Origin: Hymenoscyphus infarciens | Lineage: Eukaryota; Ascomycota; Leotiomycetes; Helotiales; Helotiaceae | Reading direction: 5' to 3' | Assembly: GCA_001414345.1 (NCBI GenBank) | Contig: LLCB01000307.1 | Span: 1-64,000 of the forward strand | DNA: 64,000 bases | Shown here: in pieces, positions 22,052 to 34,600 of the stretch | Numbering within the stretch: the stretch's first letter is position 1 | Layout: the number at the start of each line of letters is the position of its first letter | Made by a program: the position numbers and the translations under genes | The notes under the pieces: generated by a model | Told to the model about the DNA's origin: nothing | Seen by the model: the letters and a program-made list of their open reading frames with translations, nothing else | Databases searched by the model: none

Positions 22052-23640
22052 TTACTCCCTCTTCCCACTCTCCAAAACACCCTCCGCTCGTCCCTTCAAA
22101 TCACTATCCTCATCACCCCGTCCAATCCTTCCCACGAAACCGTTTTCCAGGACTGGGATAAGTTCGTCGAGACGGGAGATGCAGAGATCGGTGTGTTCAT
22201 GTTCTGCTAGATGGGCATTTTGTTCGTTGACTAGTAAGACTGTCGCTGCTCCTGCACGGTAGCCTGCTGTCATGTCGTCTATTGAGTCACTGTTTCCGTC
22301 AGTGATTATTCCCTCCTTCTCACAGTCCTCTCTTCCGCACTTTCTTATCGTGTCGTGACGTGCGAAGGGGGTATGGAATGGGAGGGAGGGAAAAGTATGG
22401 TAAAGGGTAGGGAAAGAAGGGGGAAGAATGGGTGGGACCTACCCAACCATGATCATATCCTCGGGATCCAAACCCAACTCCTTTGCGATATGTAAAATTC
22501 CTGCTGGATGAGGCTTTGGGGGACGAAATTCTCGGGTTACGATGGGGGAGAAGACTTCGTTTGGGAGGAAGGAGGTCAATAGATGGTCGACTGGGAGGGG
22601 GAAGTTGCGCGTGCATATTGCTTTTGGGAGGGGAAGTGAGGTTAGATAGGACACTTGGTTGAGTTAGCTTGTTCAATTTGCATTGGAAGAAAGGGCTACA
22701 TACTCAGCTCTTTCAGTCCGGGTTGGGGTTTCTGATCAACCATTGCTTTTCGCTCGATTGCTCGGACGGATTCGAGGGCTTCTTCTTGTTCGGGTTGGGG
22801 GAGGGAGTGGCAGTGATCCAGGATGTCGGTTGCTTTTGTGATTCCTAGGACTGAACGCATTTCTGCAAACATATAGTTTTGTTGGAGACTGTGGTGAGGG
22901 ATGTCAGTGGAATATTCCTCTCGTGGTGGATTGGCGCAGCGAGATTTCATATGATGGGAAGAACTGGAAATGATGGGGATACAAAGCATGAAAGACTTAG
23001 TTTGAGGACTTGAAGACTTGAGAACTAGAGAATTTTGTGCCAGTTCCTCAAGAATAGGAGTGCTTGTTCCACCAGCCATGTTCAGAACACTTCCATATAT
23101 CAAGCAATGGAAATGGAATGAACTTATGAAAGAGCCAAAGTCATATAATAATCCATAGAAAATACATTACAAGAATTCCACCAAGGAGGATAATCACGTG
23201 CTTATTTTTCCTTGGGGACTTCCAGATCAAGTTTGAAAAAGCGAAGAGAGAATAAAATGCCCTTCCAAGTAGAGGGTGACACAAAAACGACAAACGGAAA
23301 AAGCAATACAAGGTTTCTCAACTGTATGTCTCACTCGAGACCGCACACAGTCAACACCAAACCTCCAAAAACCCCCACCTCTATATGTGAAATATTATAA
23401 GAAAAATGAAACTCACCATAAAGTGCCATCAACATCAAACACAATCCCCTTCAATTCCCTAACTCCGGGTCCCTCCACTTTCTCAGCGCCTCTCTTGAGG
23501 GGTGCAAATCGACGCGGTTCTTTCAACAATGGACTCGTCATCGTGAAGGTTCGGATAGGGTGTACGAAATTAATAGGTTTGGGAGTGAGAAAGTGAGGGA
23601 TAGAAGGCCTTAGGAGAGGATTGAGGTTCTGAGGTCGCAT
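22052..23640 (-). CDS. HAD-superfamily hydrolase, YOR131C-like
   Basis: Putative phosphatase; substrate unknown. Four exons: 23640-23417, 22888-22704, 22653-22443 and 22289-22052; 285 aa. The splicing is supported by motif continuity. Exon 1 ends in motif I, FDVDGTL(C), with nucleophile Asp69 and Asp71. Exon 2 continues LQQNYMFAEMRSVLG. Exon 2/3 joins to KELMSYLTSLPLPKAICTRN (motif II Thr). Exon 3 has VTREFRPPKPHPAG (motif III Lys), and the exon 3/4 joint gives MVGDSIDDM (motif IV). The order and cap-domain text match the yeast YOR131C family. The first intron is unusually long (528 nt, donor GTGAGT); the others are 50 and 153 nt. The first about 33 residues (rich in P/N/H, ending RTFTMTS) could be a mitochondrial presequence or an over-long start; Met34 is an alternative start. 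Confidence 0.88.
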
Positions 23641-25356
23641 TGAGTGTAGTTTGCTTTTGCTTTTGCTTCACTGTAGAAGGGTTGGAGGGGTTACTGTGGA
23701 GATGATAAGGTATGGAGTGCATGCTTTGGTGAATAAAAGTGGGCCAAGATCGTATCAGGTGAGGCTCGCTTAGGTGGCGGAATATTTTTCTATTGATGAT
23801 TGAATTTTGGTAGTTAAGTTTTCGTTCAGAGTACGCTTTAATTCTTGATTGTCGTGTTGATGGGCGACGGTGGCGAGGAGTCAGTAGGTGAAAACTTGCT
23901 CAGGTAAATCGGACTTTTACTTGCACCCTCTCCCTCCAGCACTTCGAAGATTGTCAGACGAGAACAAGTCAAATTACTTGTCGAGAAAGAATAGGAGAAC
24001 CAAGAAAGGTTGCTTTGCCTCGGAGTAGAAAAAAAAGGGCAGTAAATAGCTCGTTGTACCAAACTTTTCAAGTATTACCCTAGATACTTTGGAACAAGCG
24101 AACTTCATTGTTCTAAACCATCTTAGTTAGTATTCTAGGGTGTCGCAAGTGTTCAGATTAAATACCTTGAATTACCCTAAAAAGCCGAAACAGCGATCTA
24201 GATAGGCACATACGAGCCCAGGTCACTGCTGCCTTATTGTCTACCGCGCGCGGGCTTGCTTGTTGTAAACTATTTCGGAGAATAATTCAATTCTTCAGAT
24301 GCAAAAATTACCAAAAGTTCGTCAACTCGGAAAATTCAGGCTCTCTTACAACTCACGATGTTGATTGAAGAGAGAAGGGAACAAAGTTCATTCGGGCCCT
24401 TTAGTAGAAGTCAGAAGACCTTCAAATTACAATTATGAGCTTTTAGAAAGACGGTTATTTCAACGAAAGAGAGCTGTATGCACAGGATAGCATCTGATTT
24501 CCAGTCCATACTCGTATCCAGATATCCAATTGTGATGACTTGAAATAATTTTTCGATTTGAGGTGCTATTCATGGCCCCGATTCGATTGGGATATTCTCT
24601 AAAAGTGCTTGTACCTAGCTAGGTCCGTTGAGTCTTCTGTGCAGATCACCATATCACTCACATTCTTGAGTAACATCTTCGTACTCCCCATTTGCAACCG
24701 AATAACACTTCTCTAGAGTACTTGTCAGTTATTGGTGGTACATTGTTGGTCTCATTCTGTTGGTAAAATCATCAATAGCGAGAAATAAGTGGCATTTGAT
24801 GGTAAGATTTGAGATGTCCAATTTGTCTTGAGTTGTGTTTTACCCTAAAACTACATTATATTCAAGCCTCGTATCAACAGCTCGCACTATGTACCAGGTA
24901 TTGGTTGCCTTATTCAGCCGCACTGCCAAAATGTTCTTTTGGTACTCTAGAACACTGCGCTTCTTCCGAAGCACCAAAAGCATGTCAAGAGAGAAATGAC
25001 CCACAATGACACTTGCAGAAAGTTGAGGGATTCTTGGGTTTATAGTTTGGGTCTTTTTATGGGCCAGTCATGGGGAAATGCCCCTCATCCTCCTGTATCA
25101 GTCTCATCAAGCCCAAGGCATGAACGGGATGCCCCAGGAATAGCATATGTCGACCTGTTAGTTTTTTTTTGTGCCCTACAGGAAGTATCTCCTCTATTCT
25201 ATCCTACCTAGTGCTCCCAAGTTTGGTGCTACTCGATCCTCAAACAGATTGGTAAGTTCCCTCTTTGCTCGCTCTTGTGCCTTTCCTCCTTGCAGTACTT
25301 AATCAAAAATGTTGAATAGAAACTGTGGTGTTTTCCGTGATTCAACTAGCCAGCGC
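23641..25356. other. Intergenic, no gene seen
   Basis: About 1.7 kb. Short unsupported frames only. A sequence near 24030-24066 (GGGCAGTAAATAGCTCG) weakly resembles the terminus of the MITE family at 26139. I could not find a partner end. Confidence 0.45.
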
Positions 25357-25783
25357 TTATGGTTGAAGACCTTGGAGAAACCCATCTGCTTTCTTTCCGG
25401 CGTCTATGCATTTGCTAAGAAGAAAAAGTCCGGTCCCAAAATTGCGAGAATTGCCTTGGATGTGATTGTTAATTTCTTTTAAATCGGAGTCTGCGAGTTC
25501 AAACCAAGGGGTCCTTGTAAGGTTACTGCTTGGAGAGCGTTCGGCTTTCCAGATTTTCCATGCTGTCAAGGAGGCTTGTTTTCCTTCTATGTGTGCCTGA
25601 TTGTTTGGGTAGTATTTTCGGGGGGTCTGGTGACAGTCGATTGTTAGTTGTCTTTTCTGGGATGAGGGTATAATGTAATGGAATGTTTACCTCCATGGGT
25701 TCTTCGGTTGATACGTGGCGAAGGAAACGTTCTCCTCGAGCCTTGCCATATCGGCCCCAAGGGGTAACGAAATTTAGTTTCAT
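25357..25783 (-). CDS. Small hypothetical protein, 120 aa
   Basis: Two exons, 25783-25691 and 25626-25357, with a 64-nt intron. The intron has donor GTAAAC, a CAACTAAC branch site and acceptor CACCAG. The spliced frame runs from MKLNFVTPWGRYGKARGERF through PRKYYPNNQAHIEGKQASL and FGTGLFLLSKCIDAGKK to a stop. The N-terminus is not a secretion signal, there is no membrane segment, and Trp/Lys/Asn are frequent. I do not recognise a family. The case for a real gene is the clean splice signals, the long continuous frame after splicing and the protein-like composition. Expression evidence would settle it. Confidence 0.62.
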
Positions 25784-27317
25784 GGTTTTAGAGAAAAGGA
25801 AGGGTTTGGGTGTTGGATATGTGAGAGTATCATAGATCTCGTTGCTGAAAAAGAGAGTAAGAGATGGCTGAATTTATATGCTCATTAACTAGTTACAACG
25901 AATTTGCAGCCATTGTACGCGAGTAGCAAAAAGGAGAAGTAACAGTCAAGGTCCATGAAAGAAATCAAGGATATATTCACAACAGTATGTAGGATAAATC
26001 GAAGAACATTTTGAAATATAATATATGCACAAGAATACGAGGGACATTAATCTTTTGCTGAGACGAAGTTTGGCAGTCATCTTGCCCTAAATAACCATAA
26101 GATGCAGAGAAAGAGAGATGAGAGAGGCGGGGTCGAGATGGACATTTAAAAGTGGCAGTAAATACTACCTAACCATCGTTGTTCCAACTTTCTAGGGTAG
26201 CGGAAGGAAATTATCCTATAGCCCAGGTGTTTTGGAAGATTATTTATTTACTGCCGCTTTTAATGTCCATCACAAGGCGGGTTACACAGAAGCTCCAACC
26301 CATGTAACTGCGCCGACATTCATCTGCAACCACCTGCAACCACCTGCAACCACCCATTGAGTGGCTCCACTACTCCAGGCAACGGCCACCTAGTTGACAT
26401 GGCCTGCACGTGTCTGCCACTTGTCGCAAAATGACTTGTCGAAGCTCATGCTTTTCGCTGAAGGACAGAGGATAAGCTCCGAGTCCAGTACCCTAACACT
26501 TATAACCCACACTTCACAGAGCATTGTATAAAAGCGTTCGACGTGATAAAGAATAGACTAGTACTTGACAGCGTTCAAAATTCTCGAAGTGCCTATCACT
26601 TTTGTATCGTAAATGAGTTTCTTCTGGAATATTGAACCCTCCCGTCGGTTGTCTGCGAATAACCGAAACATTACATTGCTTCCGCGATTGTTCGCAAAAG
26701 CTACAAGAAATTTATGTAAGAATGAGACAGAGAGTCAAAGACACGATGACGATACAATGCTACTTTGATTAACTTCAAAATAGCTTGCATTGTTAAGAAG
26801 AATCAACAGAAGTACACTTGAGAAGAGTAATAATAAAAAGACAATGATACGGTGACCATTCAGCACTTACTAAAGAACATGACCGAGCGACAAAGTCAAT
26901 TATACGTTCTTGAGATGAAACATAGAAAATCCAGGAATTTGCAGCCTTCTACTACCCGACAAAAGTATTTCTGATTGATCGTACTAATTGAGTATCTTCT
27001 CAAGTAGAACACCCAAAATACATTCCCATATGACGATATCAACTCCTCCTCTCCTCCATGCACAACACTGACCCAAGTCAGTGTCTAATTACACTTGATT
27101 TAACCCGTCTATAATGCTACCTTCTATGCAGCAAAAGTCCTCCCGGGCCCAGATACATGCCCCAATAAGTTTCCCAAAGCTCCTGCAATGCGTCGTGAGT
27201 GTCATAAAGTAAAATACCACCTATGCAATCATATGCTCCAGAAATGCGACAGGGGGATGACTCCCTGTTGATGCGGGAATTCCGCTTGGTATCGTAGTGA
27301 AAAGAATTGAACGAAAA
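25784..27317. other. Intergenic, holding one MITE
   Basis: About 1.5 kb with no supportable gene. Triple CTGCAACCACCTGCAACCACC repeats occur at 26323-26354. The inverted-repeat element at 26139-26276 is listed separately. Confidence 0.5.
26139..26276. mobile_element. MITE with about 27-bp terminal inverted repeats
   Basis: GATGGACATTTAAAAGTGGC followed by AGTAAATA at the left is matched at the right by TATTTACTGCCGCTTTT then AATGTCCATC. This is an inverted pair with one substitution and a one-base indel. The interior (about 80 bp) has no coding capacity. The related element at 5310-5548 shares the termini and an internal TTCCAACTTTCTAG-like block. I could not confirm a target duplication. 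Confidence 0.65.
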
Positions 27318-28172
27318 TTATATAAATCTCCCCCGCTTGCCACCCCCACCAAAACCGTCCTTGGTGACATTTCCAATGTCGAAAAATTCGTGCATGTTAA
27401 TCTTCCGCTTCTGCCCTGCGCCCTTTCCTATCGTCCCTATCGTGCTAGACGTTCGTGTGCCTACTCGTGCGGAGTGGGTATTGTGTCGTGTCGTGGTTCG
27501 TGGTGGACGTGTAATTGTGATTCCAGGGTTTGTTGAATGCACTGAGCCTTCGTGACTTGGCGTACGTGAGCTGTCTGTCATTTCTAGGTCCGCCACTATC
27601 GAGTCGGCATCTTGTGGATATGGATGGGGGGCTCGGAATGTAAAGCCCTGTTGAGGCATGACAATAGGTTGAGTGGGTGGTGGTAGTGGTGTCGAATCCG
27701 ACATTGGAGGTGGGATGGTGGAGGTCGGTATAACTGTCTCTGGCCGTGAAGGGGAACCCGATCTGGCGGTTCGTGGGTTTGGGCTTAATCGTGTTGCACT
27801 TTGGGATCTTTGGAGAACTGGTGATGACGCCCCATCGGCCTTCTCCATCGGGTTCTCATCCTCACTCTCAGCGTGCGAAACCGAGTCTCGGCCATCTAAT
27901 CGTTCAGTTGCCCATCTGCGAATCCTCCAACCTTCCCCATCACTCAATCCAATATCTTCCTTGTCCAAAAATGCTAGCAGCTCGTCCAAGGCGTCCTGGT
28001 AGCCATCGGCTCTCGCTTTGCCTTGGTTTTGGGCGGCGGTCTTGTAGAGGGTGGTAACGGACAGGGCAGCTGCTCTAAATGCATGTAAAAGTTGTTCCGG
28101 AGGCTCGCCAACCGGTTGTTTTGGGGGCGAGGTGCGAGGGAGAGAAGTGTTCAAGCTTCTCATAGAATCCAT
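27318..28172 (-). CDS. HAPSTR1/C16orf72-like (DUF4588) protein
   Basis: Single exon, 284 aa. The conserved part is at 25-94: EQLLHAFRAAALSVTTLYK, then GYQDALDELLAFLDKED and GEGWRIRRWATERLDG. This resembles the fungal DUF4588 family related to animal HAPSTR1 (C16orf72), a nuclear stress-response protein. That assignment rests on memory of the family. The middle is low-complexity Ser/Pro/Thr-rich. The C-terminus has a conserved-looking block (GQKRKINMHEFFDIGNV) and ends in a Gly-rich basic tail (GGGGKRGRF), suggesting nuclear location. It is transcribed divergently from ISWI across about 600 bp. Confidence 0.72.
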   Translation of the reverse strand: MDSMRSLNTSLPRTSPPKQPVGEPPEQLLHAFRAAALSVTTLYKTAAQNQGKARADGYQDALDELLAFLDKEDIGLSDGEGWRIRRWATERLDGRDSVSHAESEDENPMEKADGASSPVLQRSQSATRLSPNPRTARSGSPSRPETVIPTSTIPPPMSDSTPLPPPTQPIVMPQQGFTFRAPHPYPQDADSIVADLEMTDSSRTPSHEGSVHSTNPGITITRPPRTTTRHNTHSARVGTRTSSTIGTIGKGAGQKRKINMHEFFDIGNVTKDGFGGGGKRGRFI

Positions 28173-28776
28173 TGTTTGGTGACGGCGGTTCCAGGCTTTG
28201 AGGGGTTCTTGTCAGCCAGGAGTTGCCTCCGCGGGAACCTGCAGAAGGGAGAAGGGGGGAAGGGGGGGGCCTTGTCAACGCACCCGATGTGGTTTGAGGG
28301 AATATGCGATAGATGATAGAATTAGGTGGCTGGAGTATCGAGCGTTCGCATACCCCAAGAGCAGCAAATCGGTGCTTGCTTCCAGGTTGTTTGTCTCCAA
28401 GAACGGCGCTGGATTTGAGTCAGTGATCTTCAACTTAATCAAGTCGGGTAAGTGTGCCTCGATAACTGGGACGGAACCCTAGGAATTAATGCCTAATTCT
28501 CGAGCCTTATTAATTAGGCATCAAGAAAGCTGGCCCAAGCGCCCCAAGAGTTCCTTGAGCCGCCTCGCATTTTATCTATCCCATCTCGACGCGTCGAGCA
28601 AACCCCAGCAACACCACACTGCATTCGGCGAACTCACGCAGTTACCACCTCTGCTTGAGGCTGAAACTTCAATATCAACGCGTCCAACAAATTCTACACG
28701 ACCGTCCTGGGTCCTCTCTAAAGAGCACACGGCGGCGCATCAACTTCTGCCCCCTCAGGGTTGGAGTATCGCAAAG
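28173..28776. promoter_or_regulatory. Divergent promoter between the HAPSTR1-like gene and ISWI
   Basis: No gene. A short perfect inverted pair, TTAATGCCTAAT / ATTAGGCAT (28485-28520), lies in the middle. The ISWI side is pyrimidine-rich, as expected near a transcription start. Confidence 0.5.
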
Positions 28777-31700
28777 ATGGCACCACGCTCATCCCGCGCA
28801 AGCGGTGCAAATACCGACACAGATACATCGATTGCAGATGCTTCAGAAATCAGACAACTTCCTGTAGATCCAATGGTAAGGGCTCCTCCCACCAAACGTC
28901 TCATTCGGCCTTCTACCTTTGCGCCGACCGATATCAACTCAAGCTAACACTTATTCACAGGATGTTGATGAGACCCCCGACTACACTGAAGACTCTGATA
29001 CAAATCCCAATACAACTGCTAGCAGCGTTGTGGGTGATCCCCAAACTGCAGACGGCCGCAAGCGCAGATCAGAGGCTACTTTACTCCGCCGGAGTGTATT
29101 TGGCAAGAAGCATGATGTTCTAGGAGAATCCAAGGTATGCTTGCAACTATATTCCGTTTAGTCAACAAAAAGGCACAAGAGCTCACACATGGTAACCAGG
29201 AGGATGATTCCATTCGCCGATTTCGTTATCTTCTTGGCTTGACAGATCTTTTCCGACATTTCATCAAGACAAACCCAAATCCACGCATCAAAGAAATTAT
29301 GCACGAAATCGATCGTCAGAACGCAGAAGCCGATAAGACGAAGAAGGGCCATAATAGACAAGGCGGTGCGGCCAACGACAAACGACGCAGAACTGAGGCA
29401 GAGGAGGACGCCGAGCTTCTCAAAGATGAGAAAGTTGGTGGATCCGCTGAGACTGTATTCCGAGAATCTCCAGGTTTCATCAAGGGCGGTGAAATGCGTG
29501 ACTATCAAGTTGCAGGTCTCAATTGGCTGATTTCCCTCCACGAAAACGGCATCTCAGGAATTCTGGCAGATGAAATGGGTTTGGGCAAAACTCTCCAGAC
29601 AATTTCATTTTTGGGATACCTGAGACATATTATGGGCATCACGGGTCCCCATCTTGTGGTTGTGCCAAAATCTACACTGGACAACTGGAAGCGAGAATTT
29701 GAGAAGTGGACTCCAGAGGTCAATGTCCTGGTACTTCAAGGTGCCAAAGAGGAACGTCACAATTTGATCAACGAGCGTCTCATTGATGAGAAATTTGACG
29801 TTTGCATTACGAGTTACGAAATGATTTTACGAGAAAAGTCACATTTGAAGAAGTTTGCTTGGGAATATATCATTATTGACGAGGCCCATCGCATTAAAAA
29901 CGAAGAGTCGTCTCTTGCACAGGTTATTCGATTATTCAACTCTCGAAACCGCCTCTTGATCACTGGAACACCTCTACAAAACAACCTTCACGAACTTTGG
30001 GCGTTGCTCAACTTTCTTCTTCCCGATGTCTTTGGCGATGCCGAAGCTTTTGATCAGTGGTTCTCTGGACAAGGCGAAGACCAAGACACCGTTGTTCAGC
30101 AATTGCATCGTGTTTTGAGACCTTTCTTACTCCGACGTGTCAAGGCCGACGTGGAGAAGAGTCTTTTGCCCAAAAAGGAGATCAATTTGTACATTGGCAT
30201 GTCCGATATGCAAGTCAAATGGTACAAAAAGATTTTGGAGAAGGATATCGATGCAGTCAACGGAGCCGGAGGCAAGCGAGAGTCCAAGACTCGACTGTTG
30301 AACATCGTCATGCAGCTCCGAAAGTGTTGTAATCACCCTTATCTTTTTGAGGGCGCTGAACCTGGCCCACCTTACACCACTGATGAACATTTGGTTTTCA
30401 ATGCCGGAAAAATGGTCATGCTTGACAAGCTCCTCGTTCGAATGAAGAAGGCTGGCAGCCGTGTTCTAATTTTCTCTCAAATGAGTAGATTGTTGGATAT
30501 TCTTGAGGATTACTGCGTCTTCCGAGAGTTCAAATACTGCAGAATCGATGGTGGTACCGCCCACGAGGACAGAATCTCAGCCATCGACGATTACAACAAA
30601 ACCGGCTCCGAGAAGTTCGTTTTCCTTTTGACAACCCGTGCAGGAGGTCTTGGTATCAACTTGACTAGTGCAGACATCGTTGTATTGTACGACAGCGATT
30701 GGAATCCTCAAGCAGATCTTCAAGCCATGGACCGAGCTCATCGAATTGGGCAAACTAAGCAGGTGGTTGTCTATAGATTTGTGACGGAAAACGCAATTGA
30801 AGAGAAGGTTCTAGAGCGCGCTGCCCAGAAGCTCCGACTTGATCAATTGGTTATTCAGCAAGGTCGTGCACAAGCTGCGGCGAAGGCTGCTGCCAACAAG
30901 GATGAACTTCTTAGCATGATCCAGCATGGTGCCGAGAAGGTCTTCCAAAGCAACGGTGGACTAGGGGCCTTGGCGGAGAAGGGACAAGCTTTGAACGACG
31001 ATGATATCGATGAAATCCTCAAACATGGCGAAAAGAGAACTGCAGAGCTCAATGCACGATACGAGAAACTTGGAATCGATGATCTCCAAAAGTTCACCTC
31101 TGAGTCTGCATACGAATGGAACGGTCAGGACTTCACCAACAAAAAGAAAGAAATCGGTTTGAGTTGGATCAATCCTGCCAAGCGTGAGCGCAAGGAACAA
31201 TCGTATTCGATGGACAAGTACTACAAGCAAGCTCTTTCCACAGGAGGACGTGTTGCAGATACAAAGCCAAAGGCTCCTCGTGCTCCAAAACAAGTCACAG
31301 TCCACGACTACCAGTTCTTCCCTACCTTGCTTACCGAGTTCCAAGATCGTGAAACTGCTTACCATCGCAAGGAGATAGGATACAAAGTCCCCCTTGCAGA
31401 GGGAACAGACGAAGACCTGGCTGAGCGAGAGGCCAACCGCAACCTTGACCAAGAAGAAATCGACGATGCAGTACCCCTCACAGAAGAGGAGCAAGAACAA
31501 AAGCAAGAACTTTCGCAGCAAGGTTTTGGAGATTGGAATCGTCGTGATTTTCAACAATTCATCAATGGATCTGGTAAATTCGGTCGTAAGAACTTCCATG
31601 CCATTGCAGAAGTTGTTGATGGCAAGACGGAAGCCGAGATCAAGAAATATGCCAAGGTTTTCTGGGAACGCTATACCGACATTGCTGATTATCCCAAGTA

Positions 31701-32383
31701 TATCGCAATCATTGAGGAAGGCGAGGAGAAGACTCGGAAGATGGAACATCAACGTTTGATGCTACGAAAGAAGATGTCACAATACCGAGTCCCGTTACAA
31801 CAGTTGAAGATCAACTACTCCGTCTCCACAACAAACAAGAAGGTTTACACTGAAGAGGAAGACCGATTCTTGCTTGTATTGCTTGACAAATATGGCCTCG
31901 ATGGCGAGAATCTTCACGAGCGTATCCGTGATGATATCCGAGAGAGTCCACTGTTCAGATTTGATTGGTTCTTCCTGAGTCGAACACCCATTGAGATCAG
32001 CAGAAGATGCACAACATTGCTTACTACTGTTGCGAGAGAGTTTGAGGATGCTGCGGCTCCCACGAAGAATGGCACCACAACTGGCAAGGGAAAGCGAGAA
32101 CCAGAGGACGATGCCAATGATGAAGACAGTGTGATAGGTATGGCACCGGCTAAGAAGAAGGCCAAGAATGGCGTAAAGGTATGATCAATCACTTCATTCA
32201 GTTGGTATTTGACTAACTTTTCAATAGAACAAAGCTCTTGATAATGTCAAATCGGCAGCTGGAAGCAAAGCTGGATCCGCTGCGCCTTCTTCGCGTGCTT
32301 CGAGTGTAATGTCAACTGCTTCAAGTCCTGCTGCCGCCACTTCGAAAGGCACCAAGGGCAAGAAGGGTGGTAGAAAGAAGTGA
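28777..32383 (+). CDS. ISWI: ISWI-family chromatin-remodelling ATPase
   Basis: Nuclear SNF2-type ATPase that slides and spaces nucleosomes. Four exons: 28777-28875, 28961-29134, 29200-32178 and 32228-32383; 1135 aa. Introns are 85, 65 and 49 nt with donors GTAAGG, GTATGC and GTATGA. Helicase motif I DEMGLGKT is at 215-222 and DEAH at 318-321, with [20 protein letters not shown] after them. The C-terminal helicase lobe (about 500-630) has [26 protein letters not shown] and [19 protein letters not shown] and SLIDE modules follow (about 795-1030; [35 protein letters not shown]). This order separates ISWI from CHD and INO80. The tail is Lys/Ser-rich. Whether it equals yeast Isw1 or Isw2 was not decided. 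Confidence 0.96.
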
Positions 32384-33010
32384 ATGGGGAGTGTGTGATT
32401 ATTATGAATGCTTTCTAAAGGCCTTCATGTGTACAGGTCAAATGGTAGGGCGGGGCGTCGTGAGAATTTGGTGGCATTATCGTTTGGCGTAAAAGAGGTC
32501 TGCAAGATGGAACGATGGTTGTCGTAAATCCAAGTATGCAAATTGAGGTCGTCATGTACTCTTATTGAGAAATGTATTCATTGATTGCAAAGCCGCCAGG
32601 ACCGTTTAAGTAGTTTCTGGCAGCGATAGGTAGTTGCACTCAAAAGTTAATTGAAAATGGGATTTTTCCAGATCGCTTGGCGTTGCGGTTTTCTAGTGTT
32701 GCTGACTAACTTCTGCCGTCACGATCTTTTCTGGACCTAGCAAAACCCTTCTACTTGTAGTACAACTAGATTACCTATCTTAGTCTTCCCAGGACTTTCA
32801 GAATCTCTAATAATTTTCGAAACAACCCCCGAGTGATCAAGGCAAAACGGAAATTTCTCGTCTTCGTCCCATCCATCCCCAACACACAAAGTTTTCTTGG
32901 TACGCTACCTCCTCTCATCGTCGAGAAACACACAGTCAAGCGCCATCTTGTATCTACGAACTCGGCTCTGCCAATTTTTAGGCTTCGAAACTGATATTTA
33001 TACAGTGAAG
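32384..33010. other. ISWI 3' flank and URA4 promoter
   Basis: No gene seen in about 630 bp. The CT-rich segment 32880-33005 is a plausible URA4 leader. Confidence 0.6.
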
Positions 33011-34600
33011 ATGTCGCTCTCCAAGTTTGATGGCCTTGAGCTGCCCGCTTCAGCTGATTTTCACGTGCATCTTCGTGATGGGGCTATGATGGAGACTGTG
33101 GTTCCTACGATCAAGAAGGGTGGTGTCAATACTGTTTATGTGGTAAGTGAATGTACTTATTTCTGTTTAGGTTGGGATTTGTTTGATGTGTTATGAGAAG
33201 TTGGGGAGGAAGGCAAGATTAGACTTGCAGAGGAGACGGTCCTTCAAGTCTATATCTCTCGAATTGCTGTAATCATTCATTTTTGGCATGGAGTGCTCTT
33301 TCCTTGGTCAAAAATCTCTCAAAGGGGAAGTGGATTATGCGAGACGGGTGGAATGTTTTTTAATTCATGAAGAGAATGAATTGAAGACCTACGGAATATG
33401 CACTAAGTTTAAGTTTTGGAACAGATGCCCAATCTTGTCCCACCAGTCACCTCCTCCTCAGATGCGATGGCATACCAAGCTCGTCTTCGTTCAATCGACT
33501 CGAACATCAACTACCTTATGACTCTTTATCTTCATCCCAACATTACCCCGGCAGTCATTAGAGGCGCCAAAGCTCAGGGGATTGTTGGTGTAAAGTCATG
33601 TAAGCCTTCGATACCAAAAAATCCTCCACTGTCTCGAGTAAACAAAAGGTCACAAGCGCTTTGACTAATTTCTCAAAACATTTCAGATCCCGCTGGTGTC
33701 ACAACAAACTCTTCATCAGGAGTAATTTCCTATGAGCCATTCTACCCAGTTTTCACAGCTATGGAGCAATGTGGTATGGTCTTAAACTTGCACGGAGAAT
33801 GCCCCTCGGACCATGATAAGAACATTACTATTCTCAATGCTGAGAGTTCGTTTTTACCAACGCTCAAGAGCCTTCACGAGAAATTCCCCAAGCTGAAGAT
33901 TGTCCTGGAGCATTGCACAACTAAAGAAGCTGTTGAGACCGTCAAGGCTTGTGGACCTAGTGTTGTGGGTACCATCACGTATGTAAAAGTTTTCTCCGCG
34001 GCAGTCCAGGACCTTTATTTGCTAGGATTGAAGAGCACCTGCTTATTGATACCTTTACTTCTACAGAGCACACCATCTCTTCCTCACAGTTGATGACTGG
34101 GCCGATGACGCATTTTGCTTCTGCAAGCCTGTAGCAAAATGGCCAAGTACTTCCTCCCTCTCCCCCAATTACAAGAACTGAAACTAACACACCCACCAGG
34201 TGATCGCACAGCCCTCATCCAAGCATCCCTCTCAGGAACGGGAAAGTTCTTTCTAGGCTCCGACTCAGCACCCCACCCCGTCTCCTCCAAGAAAGGCGGT
34301 TTGGGTAAAACAGCAGCAGGAGTCTTCACGCAAGCAAACGTTACCTCACTCATCCTCGATGCCTTCGAACTCGCCATCGAGCGGAAGCTTATCAAAGAAG
34401 AAGATGTGACGAAGGAGATCTTGGAAGGCTTTTTGGGCGGCTATGGGAGGGAGTTTTATGGGGTTAAGGATGGAAGCGGGCAGAGGATTGTGCTCAGGAA
34501 GGGCGGTGAGAAGATTGAGGAGATTATTAGGGGAAATGAGGGCGTGGAGGTCGTTCCTTTTAGAAGGGGGATGGGGACTTGGAGCGTGGAGTGGAAATGA
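33011..34600 (+). CDS. URA4: Dihydroorotase (EC 3.5.2.3)
   Basis: Third step of de novo pyrimidine synthesis: carbamoyl-aspartate to dihydroorotate in the cytosol. Five exons: 33011-33142, 33425-33599, 33687-33978, 34067-34146 and 34200-34600; 359 aa, normal for the monofunctional type. Zinc ligands and catalytic residues are visible: HVH (His18, His20), carboxylated-Lys candidate Lys101 in VKSYPAGVTTNSSSG, His138 (NLHGE), His178 (LEHCTT) and catalytic Asp248 in GSDSAPH. All joints are GT-AG, and each restores conserved text (TVYV|MPNL, VKS|YPAG, GTI|T|AHH, KWP|S|DRT). The first intron is long for this genome (282 nt). The other introns are 87, 88 and 53 nt. Confidence 0.97.
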
